Below, one piece after another: positions 22,970 through 34,854 of a stretch of DNA of 64,000 bases. Position 1 is the stretch's first letter. Each line of letters opens with the position of its first letter. Below the pieces are notes generated by a model that made no database searches, was not told where the DNA came from, and worked only from the letters and a program-made list of their open reading frames with translations. The translations under genes were made by a program, and so were the position numbers. The DNA comes from Setophaga petechia (taxonomy: Eukaryota > Chordata > Aves > Passeriformes > Parulidae). The stretch is taken from assembly GCA_024362935.1 (NCBI GenBank), contig JANCRA010000028.1, positions 3,942,501 through 4,006,500 on the forward strand, read 5' to 3'.

Positions 22970-25900
22970 AGCATAGCTTGGCATGGGGAAAGGAACCCAC
23001 CAGGAGTGAGCGATGCTTCTCTGAGTTCCTTGCTGCATGTTGACAAATGGCAAATGAAAATGAATGAAAAACTACTAAAAATAACTTGACACTGTTTTAA
23101 CCTCCGAAGTTTTACAAGCACTGACACTTTTCCCTGGAAGTGTATATTAGGCAGCTGCTCCAGTATCTGCCCTCTCCAGGGCCATGGGGAGAAGAAAACA
23201 TTTTAAGAGGAAACATTCTTTTTCCAGTTTCTGGAGCAGCATAGAAGGGGTTTTTTCTGTGCTGTTGAGCAGTATGCAAGCGCTCAGCACCTCATGTGTC
23301 ACTCCCCATGTCATCAAGTCACAAACTCATTGCACTGGTAACCATTGCCACAGGGGCCCAGCAAATCCCAGTAGGTTTCCAGTAGGAACACTCAGGGCAG
23401 GACAGGTCCCACTGGGGTGGTCAGAGCTGGTCCCTAATTCATACCTGTGGTGCCTGGGACCATGAATGTGAGAACACATTAGCTGACAAATTAAACGACA
23501 GATCTTACTGTGAAGAAAGAAATCAGGGCATCTTTTGGCTAATTAACTTTAAGCCAGCACCTCACCAGAAAAACAACCACCCAGCAAAATTAATTTAACT
23601 GGGTCACCAAGAACAGTATGTGGGAGCTGCCTGCACAGAACAGGCAGATTTCCATGTCCTGCTTTTGCTGTTGCCCTCCAACACTTTCCCCAGTATACTG
23701 CCTACCCAAGCCTGTGGCCCTGAGTGGGGAAATCTGCATGATTAATAAAAAGAGGGTGGAAAAAAGTATATTTTGATGCAACATCCCTTTCCACATTCCC
23801 TGCTCTGTGCCCTCCAAGCACTGTGGCCCCACAGTGCCCATGGCAGCAGACAGAGGCTTGGGTAGCTTGGAGCTCCTACCTGCACCCATACTTGAGTCAG
23901 GATAATGCCAGCATTTATAGGGAGCATTTACAGATCAGTCAAAGGAGCATGATTGGTGTCTGTATTGGGAGAATTAAGCATCCCTCAGCATGTGTTCAAC
24001 TCATCCCTACTGCAAATAGGCTGCAGGCAACACTTTTCAGATCCTTTGAAAGGATGCTGCCCCTCAGACCCTGGCAAAGGGAGAGTCCAAGGTTCTTTGG
24101 CCAAAGATTGCTCTAACAACCCAGAGAACTTTTTTGCCCTTTGCCTTCTTGCAGCAGAGCTGGTCCCAAGTCTGCTGAGCACTGGGGGATGGCTCTGTCA
24201 CATCTGGCTTTGGGGTCTCATTTTTCTCCTCACCGTTCGAGACCATGAACTGAAATGAGGCTGGAGACCCATGGGTGCCACCTTTGGTCACCAGTGTATG
24301 AACAGGGAGCTCAGTCCCAACAGCTCCCAGCAGAGCCTACTCCTACCTGAGCAGGGGTATGAGAGCTAGGGACAGGGAGAGGCCAAAATAATCCTGAAAT
24401 TCAGAGAAGAAGCCTGGGAGGATGGTGGGAGGGAGAGCAGGGCCACTTGAGGAGATCTTCTGGGGCTGTGGACTTCAGGGAGGAGGTGGACTACCTGGAG
24501 AGGAGTACAAATGACCCACAGTGTTCCACTGAAACTGAATCCACTCAGGTTAGCTCAGCCCCCAGGCTCTGGGGATGCTCATGCTGATGAGAAGGATACC
24601 TGGTCAGCTGGGGGACAGATGCTATGGCTCAAATGTACTTTTGCATCTCTTTCCCATCAAAGAAGAAACCTGTCACGACAGGGTAAAATTTGGGGCAGGA
24701 TGTTTTATTTGGGGACCAAAAGAGCCCCACAAAGCCATCCAGTGTGAGAGGGATGGTTTAATCTGCTCCATCTCAGCAATAAAGGAGTTCCTTGTCACAG
24801 TGCCAACAAAAGAAAAGGCAACATCACCAGGAAACAATCCTATCTGCAGAACTCTTTTTTTATATAATTTGTTAATTAATGACTGCTGGGCATCACAAGG
24901 ATTGTTGTTTTCTCTGATATGCTGATTTCTTCTGTCTCGGTGGAATTGGAGATCACAAAAATAAAATTAAAAAAGGAGAAAAGCTGCTTCTTCAGAAGCG
25001 GGAACAGGGGAAAAGTTTTAGTAAAGTCAGGAGAAATTTAATTGAAAGAATGAGTATATTTCTTCTTCCTGAAGGGGTATTGTGTTCTTTTGCTATAGCA
25101 AATTGCTGGTTAAAGCGACCAAGACAAAACAAAATGGTTTTTAAATTATAGATCAAAGAACAGGAAGTTTCTGGAAGCCTACCCCCACCTCATATTCCCA
25201 GGCAGGTCTCTGGTGAGCAGTGTGGCTGCAGGGGGCTGGCATCACCCAGAGTAGGGCTGGGAGATGCAAAAACCACATGAGGAAAAGCCTAGAGGAGAAG
25301 ATACCGGGATCTGCATAACTGGGTGGGAGGCTTTGAGGTTTGTGGAGGGGGAAAGAGCTTCTCCAGCCATCGTTTTCACTTGGAAGAGCAAGATTTTGCA
25401 CTCAGAAATTGACCACCAGGTTTGGGGCTGTATTTGCAACAATTCCATCCTGTCCCAAGCCAGCTCCTACAAGGAGAGCCATGCTTCAAGGCAGCCCAGT
25501 GTAGTGTTAATCCTTTTGCAGGGTATATGCTACTGAGTAAAAATCAGCAAGGATTTCCTGCAAAACCCAAGTTGATATTTGTAGGTCCCAAATATATTTG
25601 TAGAAAGACCAGGAAAATGATTATCCTCTCTCTGTTCCCTGCCCACTGGGGCTCAGTGATGGCTTACACTGACTATTTGCTCTGCCTTCCTGCACCTCAC
25701 ACACCTCATTGCCCACCAAGTGCCCACAGCCCTGCTGCTTCCCCAAGCTGCTCAAAGGGTTTGCTCCACTGCAACAGCAAAAAGACTTTTCTATCTATCT
25801 TGTGGTCCATTGAGTTATTTCCATGCTGTGGAGAGGCAGTGAAGTGCTACTGAACCAGAGCCTCTGAACAGTGTCCTGGGAAGCAGAGCAGGGAGATTTC

Positions 25901-28900
25901 CATGTTCTGATTTCCCCCATCCTTCTGTCCCTCATGTCACCTGGCAGGAGTAAAGAGCCCTTTCCTAAGCTGATGCCACTGGGGTTGGTTTTGGCTCAGG
26001 AGTTCAGGGGATGGAGAATCCTACACACACCCACCCAAGTACCAGCAAAATTCCAAGGGGATCCAACAGCCCAGCCCTTTGTTCTGGGTTCTCCTCTGCA
26101 GACTTCAGGCATTGTAAAGGGACAGGTGAGGCCCAACCCATGGGAATCCCACTCTGCCAGGCATCAGGGTTATCCACACACCATGTTTTGGCTGAGAGCA
26201 TCACCTCCTCCTGACAGCAAGGGTCTAGGGGCTGTGCCTGCCTGAGCCCTGCCCAAGGTCAGGCTGTTATTCATCCATTTTTAATCAAATCTGCAGCTGA
26301 GGTTACAGCCTCAGCCTTTGAAATCATTGCAGAATTTCGCAGTGTGGCTCCAGCTTTGCCTCTTGTCACCTTTCCCGTGGGACTGCAGCCCCAGCAAAGC
26401 TCCTTGCTCTCCCCTTCAAGGCTGCTCTCAGCCCTGGATTGCAACCCCCTGGCACTGTACCTGGCTGAGCCATCACCACTGAAGGCCCACACCCCATTCC
26501 ATGCTGGGAACGAGCTAAGGGTGTCAGTTCCCTGCAGCCCTGGGGTTTTGGTGCTGGTGCCCCAGTGGTGCTGCTGGCATGGCACAGCCCCCAGTGCAGG
26601 TTGGAGCTCCCACCCACTCGTGCCCTTGGAGCACTGATGCCAAGGGCAGGAGGCATTGACATTCCCCCAGGGTTCTCACAGTGCAAAAGTAAACTTAACG
26701 ATGTTATCCACTGATCTGGTAATTAATACCCTGGATTCTTTTTATTGGAATGAGCAAGGGCCAGGACATGCTGGGGGTTTTAATTAAGAGATGGGCTGGA
26801 GAAGCACTTGCTCCCAGTTTTCCCTGAAGGGGCTGTGCTGGGTGAGGGTTTGAGGTCTGGTCTGCATGGGGTGTCCAGTGCCCCATGTTGGGAGCCTCTG
26901 GAGTGGCCCCAGCCCTGCACCCACCATACCAACCCATACATCTGCTCTACATCTTAGTGCCATGCCAGACCGCACTGGGCCTTTTTTTAAGTGAAATGCT
27001 CTCAAGATCTTTAAATATTAGGCACAAAATGTTTTCCCTGTGCTGTGCTGTGCTCTGCAGCACCCATCCAGGGCAGGGAGCAGGCAGGAATGCTCTGCTC
27101 GGCAGAACCAAGGATGCCAGGGTCGTTTTGCTCCAAAACTGCTGTATCTGTAGTTGATCCCGCTGCTATTTTTAATACAGATGCCTTATTGAGATTCAAA
27201 TGAATGTTTCAAATCCTTGCTCCTTTGCATAATTCTTTTTAATTAACACTTCAAAGGTTTGAACACAAGATCCATACTATTTCCCTAACGAAGTTGACTG
27301 AGCCTCCTTTCCCCCTAAGCTTCCTCGACACATTTCTGAGGGAGAAAGTCAGGGTTGGGGCTGTCTCCTGTGTCCCCTCTCAGGGGCATGATGGCATTTG
27401 GGATCAGCCTCTGCAGAAGCAGGAGCTAAAGGAGTAGAGGGGATTGATGGCTGCAGTGGCTACCATCAGTCACCCCTGCTACCAGCTTGACATACACTGG
27501 GCATCCTGAGCCTGGCACAGAAATTGTGATGTTTGAAGTGAAAATGGTCAAGCTCACTGCTCCACCATCCTCTGCCCCAGCCCCAACTGGTGCTCTAAAA
27601 CATTTTCACCCCACATCAAATAAAACTTCCTCAAAAGGAGCATCCATCTGCAGAGGCACCTTTTGGTCACATTTTCAACCTTCCTGGCACTCAAAAGCAC
27701 CAGAGGCACCTTTCTTCCTTCTTAAATTGTGCTTTGAAAAAAAAAAAAAAACTGGGATTGCCATACAAGTGCATTCACTAGGAAGAGCTGCAGCTTTTCC
27801 TCAGCTATCTCCAGAGCTGGGAATGATAAAAGGTCCCAAGTGTGTAACAGAGACATAGGCACAAAAGAAACAGCCCAGGTTCCATTCCCACCTTTCCCCC
27901 ATTGCTGTACCCACAGGGTCTCCCTTTCTTGAGTGGGAGCATCCTCACTTTGCTGGATTGGGACTCCAAGGAACAGCATGGTTTAACACACAGGAAAATA
28001 AGCTTCAGCTTTAATTTCTGCAAGTGCAGAAATGATTAGACACAACAAATGGTATAATTAGCAGGATTTAATAAGAGACTGTCCCTGACATGCAAAGGAA
28101 GTGGGCCTTTGTTCATCTACAAAAGACATTAATTTGCAAATACTCTCAATAATAATTTTTTGTTATTTAGACTGATATTGTGAAAGTCTCCAATAAAATG
28201 AGAAATCTGGACTAAGCATTCCAGTTGCCTTTCCAAGTGCAGGAATCCAGCTTTGATGTTCTTCTTGATAACATCTTTTTAGAGCCTTGACTGCATCAAA
28301 TTAAATTCTGATTACTCTGATAGTGCAGTACAACTTCCAAATGTATTCAGGTAACTTTGTTCTGGAATGAAATAAGCTATTTTGACAAGGATGCTTGCTA
28401 GGCAGCAAAGAGATGGAGAGGAAAGAGCCCTGCCAGGGATGCAGCACATCCCCAGCCTCAATTTCAGCCCTGGGGCTGCGAGGCTGTGGTGCCCCAGCAA
28501 GCCAGGTCATTGGCACTGGGGGTTGTAGCAGGGAGGGGGGGACACAGGCAGACTCTGCAAAAGCCAAATTACACCTTTGGTGGTTCACAAATTTCTCAGC
28601 ACCAAAACCCAGGGCTATTTGGCCCTTCCAGAGGGGACATCCCAAAGGGACATGCTCTCAGGTGATGCTCCTCAGAGCATGGACCATGGCTGGCCACAGG
28701 ATATGTGTTAGTCAGGACAGACACATCCATGCAAAGATATCACCTCTACATGCATAAAGGCCACTTCATGTCTCTTCCCTACCTCAGTCCTGGTAAACTC
28801 AGCCTTAAATCACTGGTCCAGCTGTGGGCACAGGCACAGCATCCCAAGGCTGTCCAAGTGATGCCCAGGGTGCAGGCTGGATCCCTGTGCAATCCTCACC

Positions 28901-31900
28901 CAGCCCATTAGCAGTAATGCTGCTCCCTGGCCCAAGCTTCACTCCATGGCTGGATGTTAGGATGAAAATAAAGTGCAAATATTATTGTTGGCAGAGATTA
29001 TTAGCTCCCCCACTGTGATTTAGGCATCTTTAAACTTCATGTTTTATTAATCCTCACTATACAATTAACGACATCAAAATGTGATGTCTGCAAACAAAGG
29101 GATGCAGTGCAGCATTATCTCTGTAAAATGCAGGGCTTGGCCACTTGATTGTAAATATGCACATTAAGGCATTATATAGTGGGGTTACAAAAAGGATGGA
29201 GCTGGACTCACCTGCCCTGAGCAGGGATGTGGTTCTGGTGGCCTTTGCTTCCTGCCCGTGCATATTCCCCCCAGGGGAGGGCTGGCTCCATGGAAAACTC
29301 ACTGTTTTCTTCCAGCTGTACTGGATAACACCTCCTGTCCCCAAAACCTGTCTTTTCAGATTGAGTGTTCCTGTAGGAGTTTTGGCTGCAAAAGGAGACT
29401 TTCTTGTTGACCTGGAAGCTGGTGTGGGGACAGCTGAACAGCTGCTGCTGGAGCTATCCTCTCCCTCAGCAGCCAAGATGGGATGATGGAGCAGAGGGTC
29501 ACAAACCTCCTTGAAGCCACTGTTCAGGGATGGGCTGTGTTAAGATCTGATAAGTGCCAGATGCCTCTGCCCACATTAAGCTGCAAACAAGACCATATGT
29601 GAAAGTCATTAATGTGGATTTTATTTAACAATAGTTGTGAGGTAAAAAACAGAAAAGAGGAGTGAGAAAGAAGGTGGGGAGAGAAGTAGAAGACAGTCAC
29701 CACACATGGATCTTGCAGCATCTGTAGGTCCTTCTTCACCCTGGGCTTCACTGCCAACTGCAGCACCTTAGGACCTCATGTGAGTGGGTAGCAGCCACCT
29801 CTGAAAAACAAGACAATGAATGTAACACCTTCATCAACCCCTTCCCCACACTAGCATTGTCTGAGCCCCATGGACTTTCTGCAGCTGGAGATTTCTTCCA
29901 AGCAAACTTCAAATGAATTATTCTCATTTCAGCTGCTGGAGGACAGCGAAAACTTCAGCACCCACTGTAGAAATAAGCCACACAGTGCCCCAGGGACCAG
30001 CCATTCTTGCACAGATATTTTAGATGCCAAAACCTTGCACTGCATGGGGCCTGGAAACTGCTGGAGAAATGGAAAGTCTCAAGTTTTTTATTCTTGACAG
30101 AAATTTCTGCCCATCTTGAAAAAAAGAAAATAGGAGGATATCACAGATCACACTGCGTAACCCTGTTATAGCTGTGGAGTAAGTCTGCAGTGGCCAATTT
30201 TCAGGGTGTTATTGTTAGTCACCTGTAATTTTCTTGGGGTCTCACTCTGGAATTAATCTCACTGCAAACCTCACCAAATATTTGAAAAGAGTTTAAAGCT
30301 TTCAGGTAATTCTGATAGTGAAGATTTTTATTTGAAGTCTAGAAAAAGGAGGACCCAGGAAACAAGGAAGAAAGCATCCCAGTTTTTTCCCTATATCCTA
30401 AGACAGCTGGCAGTGCATTTCTGTGAAGAATTTACAACCCATGGACTCAAAAAACACAGCAGGAGGAGATGGGTGTTTTGTTGCTGTATGAGTGCTGCTG
30501 AGCAAGGGCATAGGCCACAGACAGTGAAGCACATTCCCAACTGAGAGAGACTTCAGCATGGAAAAACACCAAGTGCCAACAGTGTTGTATATTTAATTCA
30601 GAGTAGTTGTACAGATCTTATAAAGACTCAGAAGTTTTAACATGGGTTCCTATTCATGCTTTCAGCTGAGAGGCATTTTCCTAGCTGGTAAGAAGAAGGA
30701 GCTAGAACTAGCATGGGCTATGGGCTTCTGCCACTGCCTTTCCAGTGCCTGCACAGGAGCTTGAAGTGAAGGAAAAAATTCAAGCAAAGCCATCTTGGTA
30801 ATGTTGCTCAAGTCCTGACCCTGCAGCAGAAAGCCTGGAAGCTTCAAGATCCGCCCCTTCTGCTCTGCATTTTGGCAGGGAGGTGGAATTAACCCCATCA
30901 GAGATGGCATTCTGATTTCTTTACAACCTGAAACACCTCATGGGGCAGGAGATATGCCAGGAAGTAATCCCACTCCTCTGGCCCCAAAGCAGAGGTGTTC
31001 CTGGGAATCTCAGCAGCCCTAGCATTTAGGGAACACTGTGGCCCCTGCCCACAGAACCCTCATAGCCAGTGGGATGAGGCAATGGGATCCCAGCATTCAG
31101 CCAGTCTCACTTGCTGGCAGTGTTACCACATCTGGATTTGGGTCTGTGGCACCTCTGTAACCTTGTCTTCAGCTGTATTTGTATCAATTCCATTATGTGT
31201 GACAGTCCCTCCATCTGTCATGCTACCGTGATTGGTCACAGTGTCACTTGCTGTATCTGATTGTGACTGTGTAAAGGGAAATGTATCTGTGAATGTACAC
31301 GTGTCACAAGGAAATTATTATGAAAAGTCATTGATAAAAGCATTTTATTAATGACTAAATGATGATCTAATGGTAATTAATCAATGACTGAATGAAAATG
31401 AGAGAGTAATCAAATAGTGAGCAATCAAGAATTGAATATTTGTTATACAGGGATTTGACCATGGTTTGAAGATTACTTAAATGATAGTGTAGAAAATTGT
31501 TTAAATTATTATTTATGCAAAAATTTAGACAATGATTTAATGCTCAAACACTCTGCTACCTACTCCACTTGTCATAATTCAGCTATAGCTGCTTATATAG
31601 AAGGTGCTGGTCCTGACAGCTGTGAGGGCTTGCTCTTGTGGTCAGACAGCCCTGGAGACTCTCTGGTTGCCAGATGCATGGAAAAAACCATAGGACATTG
31701 CTGAGGAGCATGGCCCTCCATCCCACCACACCTCTGAGTCCCAGTGGGTGTTGCAGATGTGCAGCAGCCAAAGCTGGCCAAGCCAGAGCTCCCACCACAG
31801 GGCTCTTCCCAGCCCCACAGAAAACATCACCTCAGTCCCCTTCTGGGCTGTCCAGACAGGTCCTCTGGAGACCCACAGAGAAGGCAGAGGGAAGGGCTGG

Positions 31901-33870
31901 TGTTGCAGCAGCACCTGGGTCTGTCAGGGGTGGACTGGGTGAGTCCCAGTGCTAAGCCAGCCCTGCTGAAGGAGCACTCAGCACTGCCACGGTCTGCAGT
32001 GCTCTCTGGAGGAGATGTTCTCCATGCCTGGGCTTGGCAGCATCTTGGATGAGATGATCCACATTGCTCCAGCACTGGCAGCTGCACAGAGTTCTCAGGT
32101 CTGCTGTGGAGGATGTCTGCAGTGATCCCTTGGCTTTGGGTGAGGAGATCAGACCTTGCTCACCCTCAGGACTGTGCCTGCCTGCCCAGGACAACAGGTA
32201 CGGCGTCCTCCCTGTGCCTTTATTCTCCCTGGGGAAATACAGGCACAGAATAGAGAGAGAGGGTGGCAAAAGAATATCACCAGTCTGTAGATCTTGTGTT
32301 GGTCCTGCCACATGGTGTGTCCAGATCTGGGGTTGGGAGACAAAGAAAAGACACAGAAGGAGAGAAACGAGTGAGACAGGGCAGGGAGAGGGAAGGGGGT
32401 GGAGAGGAGATCCACTTCCTTTTATAATTCACCTGGATGCCCACCTCCTATGCAAACTAGATTTTTCACCAGTTCATGAGTGCTTGCACAGCCATTCTCC
32501 AGGTAGTGATTTGGGGTGGGGACTGAGCATGACTCTCAAGGCAGAACAGGAAATTGGCTCAGAACAGCACTGCCCCACCTCTGCAAGATCCTCACTTTCC
32601 ATCAGAACTTTCCTGTTTTAACAAGAAATATTTGAGATAAAACATGTTCAGGCCTGGTTGTCCGCAGTCCTGGAGCACATTGCTTAGGATTGCATCCAGA
32701 GGGTTCTGGAATATTTCCAGTGAGGGACACTCCACACCCTCTTCTGAGCAACCTGTTCAGTGCTTGGTGGCTCACACAGTAAAGTACTGCCTCATGTGCA
32801 GGTGTAACTTCATGTGCATTGATTTCTGCCCATTGCCTGTTTGCTTTTTGCTCAGCACCACCGAGCAGAGGCAGACTCCATTCATCCTCTTTCCTTATCA
32901 AGAAAAACTTGCTCAAGATTAATTTCCTCCTCACTATTTTTTTAAAATAGTGGCTGTTTTCCAATGCCGTTTGCAGACAGAATTGGGATAAATTCCTGTT
33001 GTCAATACACAGATTTCAATGGAAGAGTCTATTTCACAGAAGTAAAGTAACTGAATCCAAACAGAAGGGAAGGAAAAAAACCCCAAAAGCTACCACTGCT
33101 GCAGCCAAAAGTATGAGAGGGCCCTCACGCAGTTTTGTTTCTAATGACAAATAGCTTTGAAATAAACTAATCTCAAAAGCTTTTAAAGTTTTTGTAGAGG
33201 GGGAAAGGGCTTGCTTCTGACACCATTTCTTTATGTTTGCAAGTCAGACTAATTAAAGGCTACTCACAGAAGGGATGATTTTTTAAAGGACAAAAGTATG
33301 CAAACAGCAAGGAAAACATGAATGGGACTCCAGTGGGACAGGAATATTTCAGACTGAGAAATACAAACATGTATATTCCTGAGCCATGAAACTTCAACAC
33401 AAAGACAAAAAGGTGTATAGATTTTATTACTAACATCTTTTTGACAGATATTGGTTTTAACTGTCTGATATGAAATAGTATTAATTTTAGACATGTGCAG
33501 AAAAGGGGGTCTCAGGAAGCTGTATAGCATGTATAGCTGGTGCACATGGATGAGATAACTTTTTACCCCTTGGTGTGCTTGGTTTGTGGAAACCATTCTG
33601 CACCCTGCAGAGAAGAAACAACGTCTTCTTTCTTAAAACAGACTGTGTCTGTGTTTAGAGAGCTCCTAAAATTGGTAACAGCATGAGGGTACTGGTGGTG
33701 CCCATGAAGATCCAGGGGCAGATTAGGAAGGGGGTCTGAAATACCCCAGGGAGGGGCAGGTTCAGGTGGCTCCTTACACACAGGTGTGGGCCTGGAGCTT
33801 GGTTTGCTGGAGGTCCCTCAGCATTTCCCTGGGGCTGTTGGTTTGGGGGGCTTTGTCCTGGAGCCTCCTG
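22970..33870. other. Intergenic region between GTF2IRD1 and MKS1 promoters
   Basis: About 11 kb between two divergently oriented genes. I find no exon with paired splice sites and a recognisable product. The stretch holds a CR1 fragment at 32.6-32.9 kb, an AT-rich degenerate 'aatgatnaat' block at 31.3-31.55 kb, and AT-rich motif-dense patches near 27.1-27.3 and 28.0-28.3 kb that may be regulatory. The remainder looks like unconstrained noncoding DNA. Confidence 0.65.
32640..32900 (-). mobile_element. Old CR1 LINE fragment (internal 3' region)
   Basis: Minus-oriented and diverged: 'gtgagggacactccacaccc', 'gagcaacctgttcagtgctt' and 'gtaaagtactgcctcatgtg' correspond to the CR1 segment upstream of the 3' hairpin. 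More decayed than the other copies. Confidence 0.75.
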
Positions 33871-33879
33871 TAGAGGGAT

Positions 33880-34640
33880 GTGGCAGACCCCCTCTCACAG
33901 ACAGGTTGTGTGTCCCTCACACGGAGGGATGCGGGAGACGCTTCCCTGGAGGCCCTGGGACACCCTGAGGGGCTGTGGGGACTCGCACACTGAAGGACAT
34001 GGAGACCTCCCTATGGAGGTCGTGGGGACCCCCATACAGAGGCTATGGGGAATCCCACCGGGGGCCAGGAGCCAGCCCTCACATGGAGGGACCTTCCTCA
34101 CATGTGTGGGACCCTCCATTACCCAGAGTGATGTGTGGGAGCCTCCCTCACCTGGAGTGGTGTGTGGGGCCCTCCCTCAGACAGAGGCTGGGAGACTGCC
34201 CCTCATATGGAAAGGTGTGTGGGACCCTCTCTCACACAGAGTGGTGTGTGGGACCCTCCATTACCCAGTGATATGTGGGACCCCCTCTCACACAGAAGGA
34301 TGTGTGGGACCCTCCTTCACCCACAGGGGTGTGTGGGACTCCCCCTCAGACAAAGGCAGGGGGAATAACCCCAGGGACCGGGAGCCCTCACACAGAGTGA
34401 TGTGTATGGGACCCCCACTCAAATGGAGGGGTGTGTGGTGCCCCTCTCACACAGAAGCGTTTGTGGGACCCCTGTCACAGAGGCTGTGGGGAATCCTCCC
34501 AGGGGCCAGGAGCCCTCACACAGAGTGATGTGTGCGAGCCTCCCTCACACAGAAGGGTTTGTAGGACCCCTCCTCATACAGAGCGCTGTGTGGGACCCTC
34601 CTCACACGGAGGGGTGTGTACGACCCTCCCTCACACAGAG
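33880..34640. repeat. Minisatellite (~29-30 bp units) abutting MKS1 promoter
   Basis: About 25 degenerate units related to 'tgtgtgggaccctccctcac' plus 'acagagtga' run head to tail up to about 110 bp before the MKS1 start codon. Unit length varies slightly, and some stretches carry a longer higher-order form with 'tgtggggaatcccaccgggg' and 'gccaggagccctcacaca'. Long open frames rich in Cys, Gly, Pro and Thr here reflect the periodicity and do not indicate a gene. Confidence 0.93.
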
Positions 34641-34756
34641 GCTTTCATGCGCAGCTTTGCGGGCTCCGTGCGCGGAGCGGGCCCGGCTGTGCGGGCGGCT
34701 CCGGCCGCGCGGGGGCGCTGCCCGCCCGTGCACGCCGGTTTCCCCGGAGCGCGGCC

Positions 34757-34854
34757 ATGGCGGGCGCGGCGTGGAGCGGGGGTAGCGCCGTGTGCCGCTC
34801 CCGGGACCCCGCCGTGTACCGCTCGCGGGACCCCATCCGCAACTTGCGCCTACG
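34757..34854 (+). CDS. MKS1: MKS1 exon 1 (residues 1-33)
   Basis: Encodes [18 protein letters not shown] followed by a second RSRDP copy and IRNLRLR. The YRSRDPxRNLRLR segment matches the vertebrate N-terminus. The 24-bp unit at 34787-34810 is repeated at 34811-34834. Ends after two bases of an Arg codon at a GTGAGC donor. Confidence 0.95.

Noticed and set aside
22682..23089. 135-codon frame rich in Ser, Ala, Leu and His
   Set aside because: It is a direct readout of the 30-bp minisatellite at 22.72-22.97 kb.
29057..29476. 139-codon minus-strand frame starting MAAEGEDSSSSS
   Set aside because: The start resembles a plausible protein by chance, but there is no CpG island, no conserved domain, and the frame continues into AT-rich noncoding sequence.
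33878..34528. 216-codon plus-strand frame rich in Cys, Gly, Pro and Thr upstream of MKS1
   Set aside because: It is confined to the ~29-30-bp minisatellite and has no homology or splice framing.
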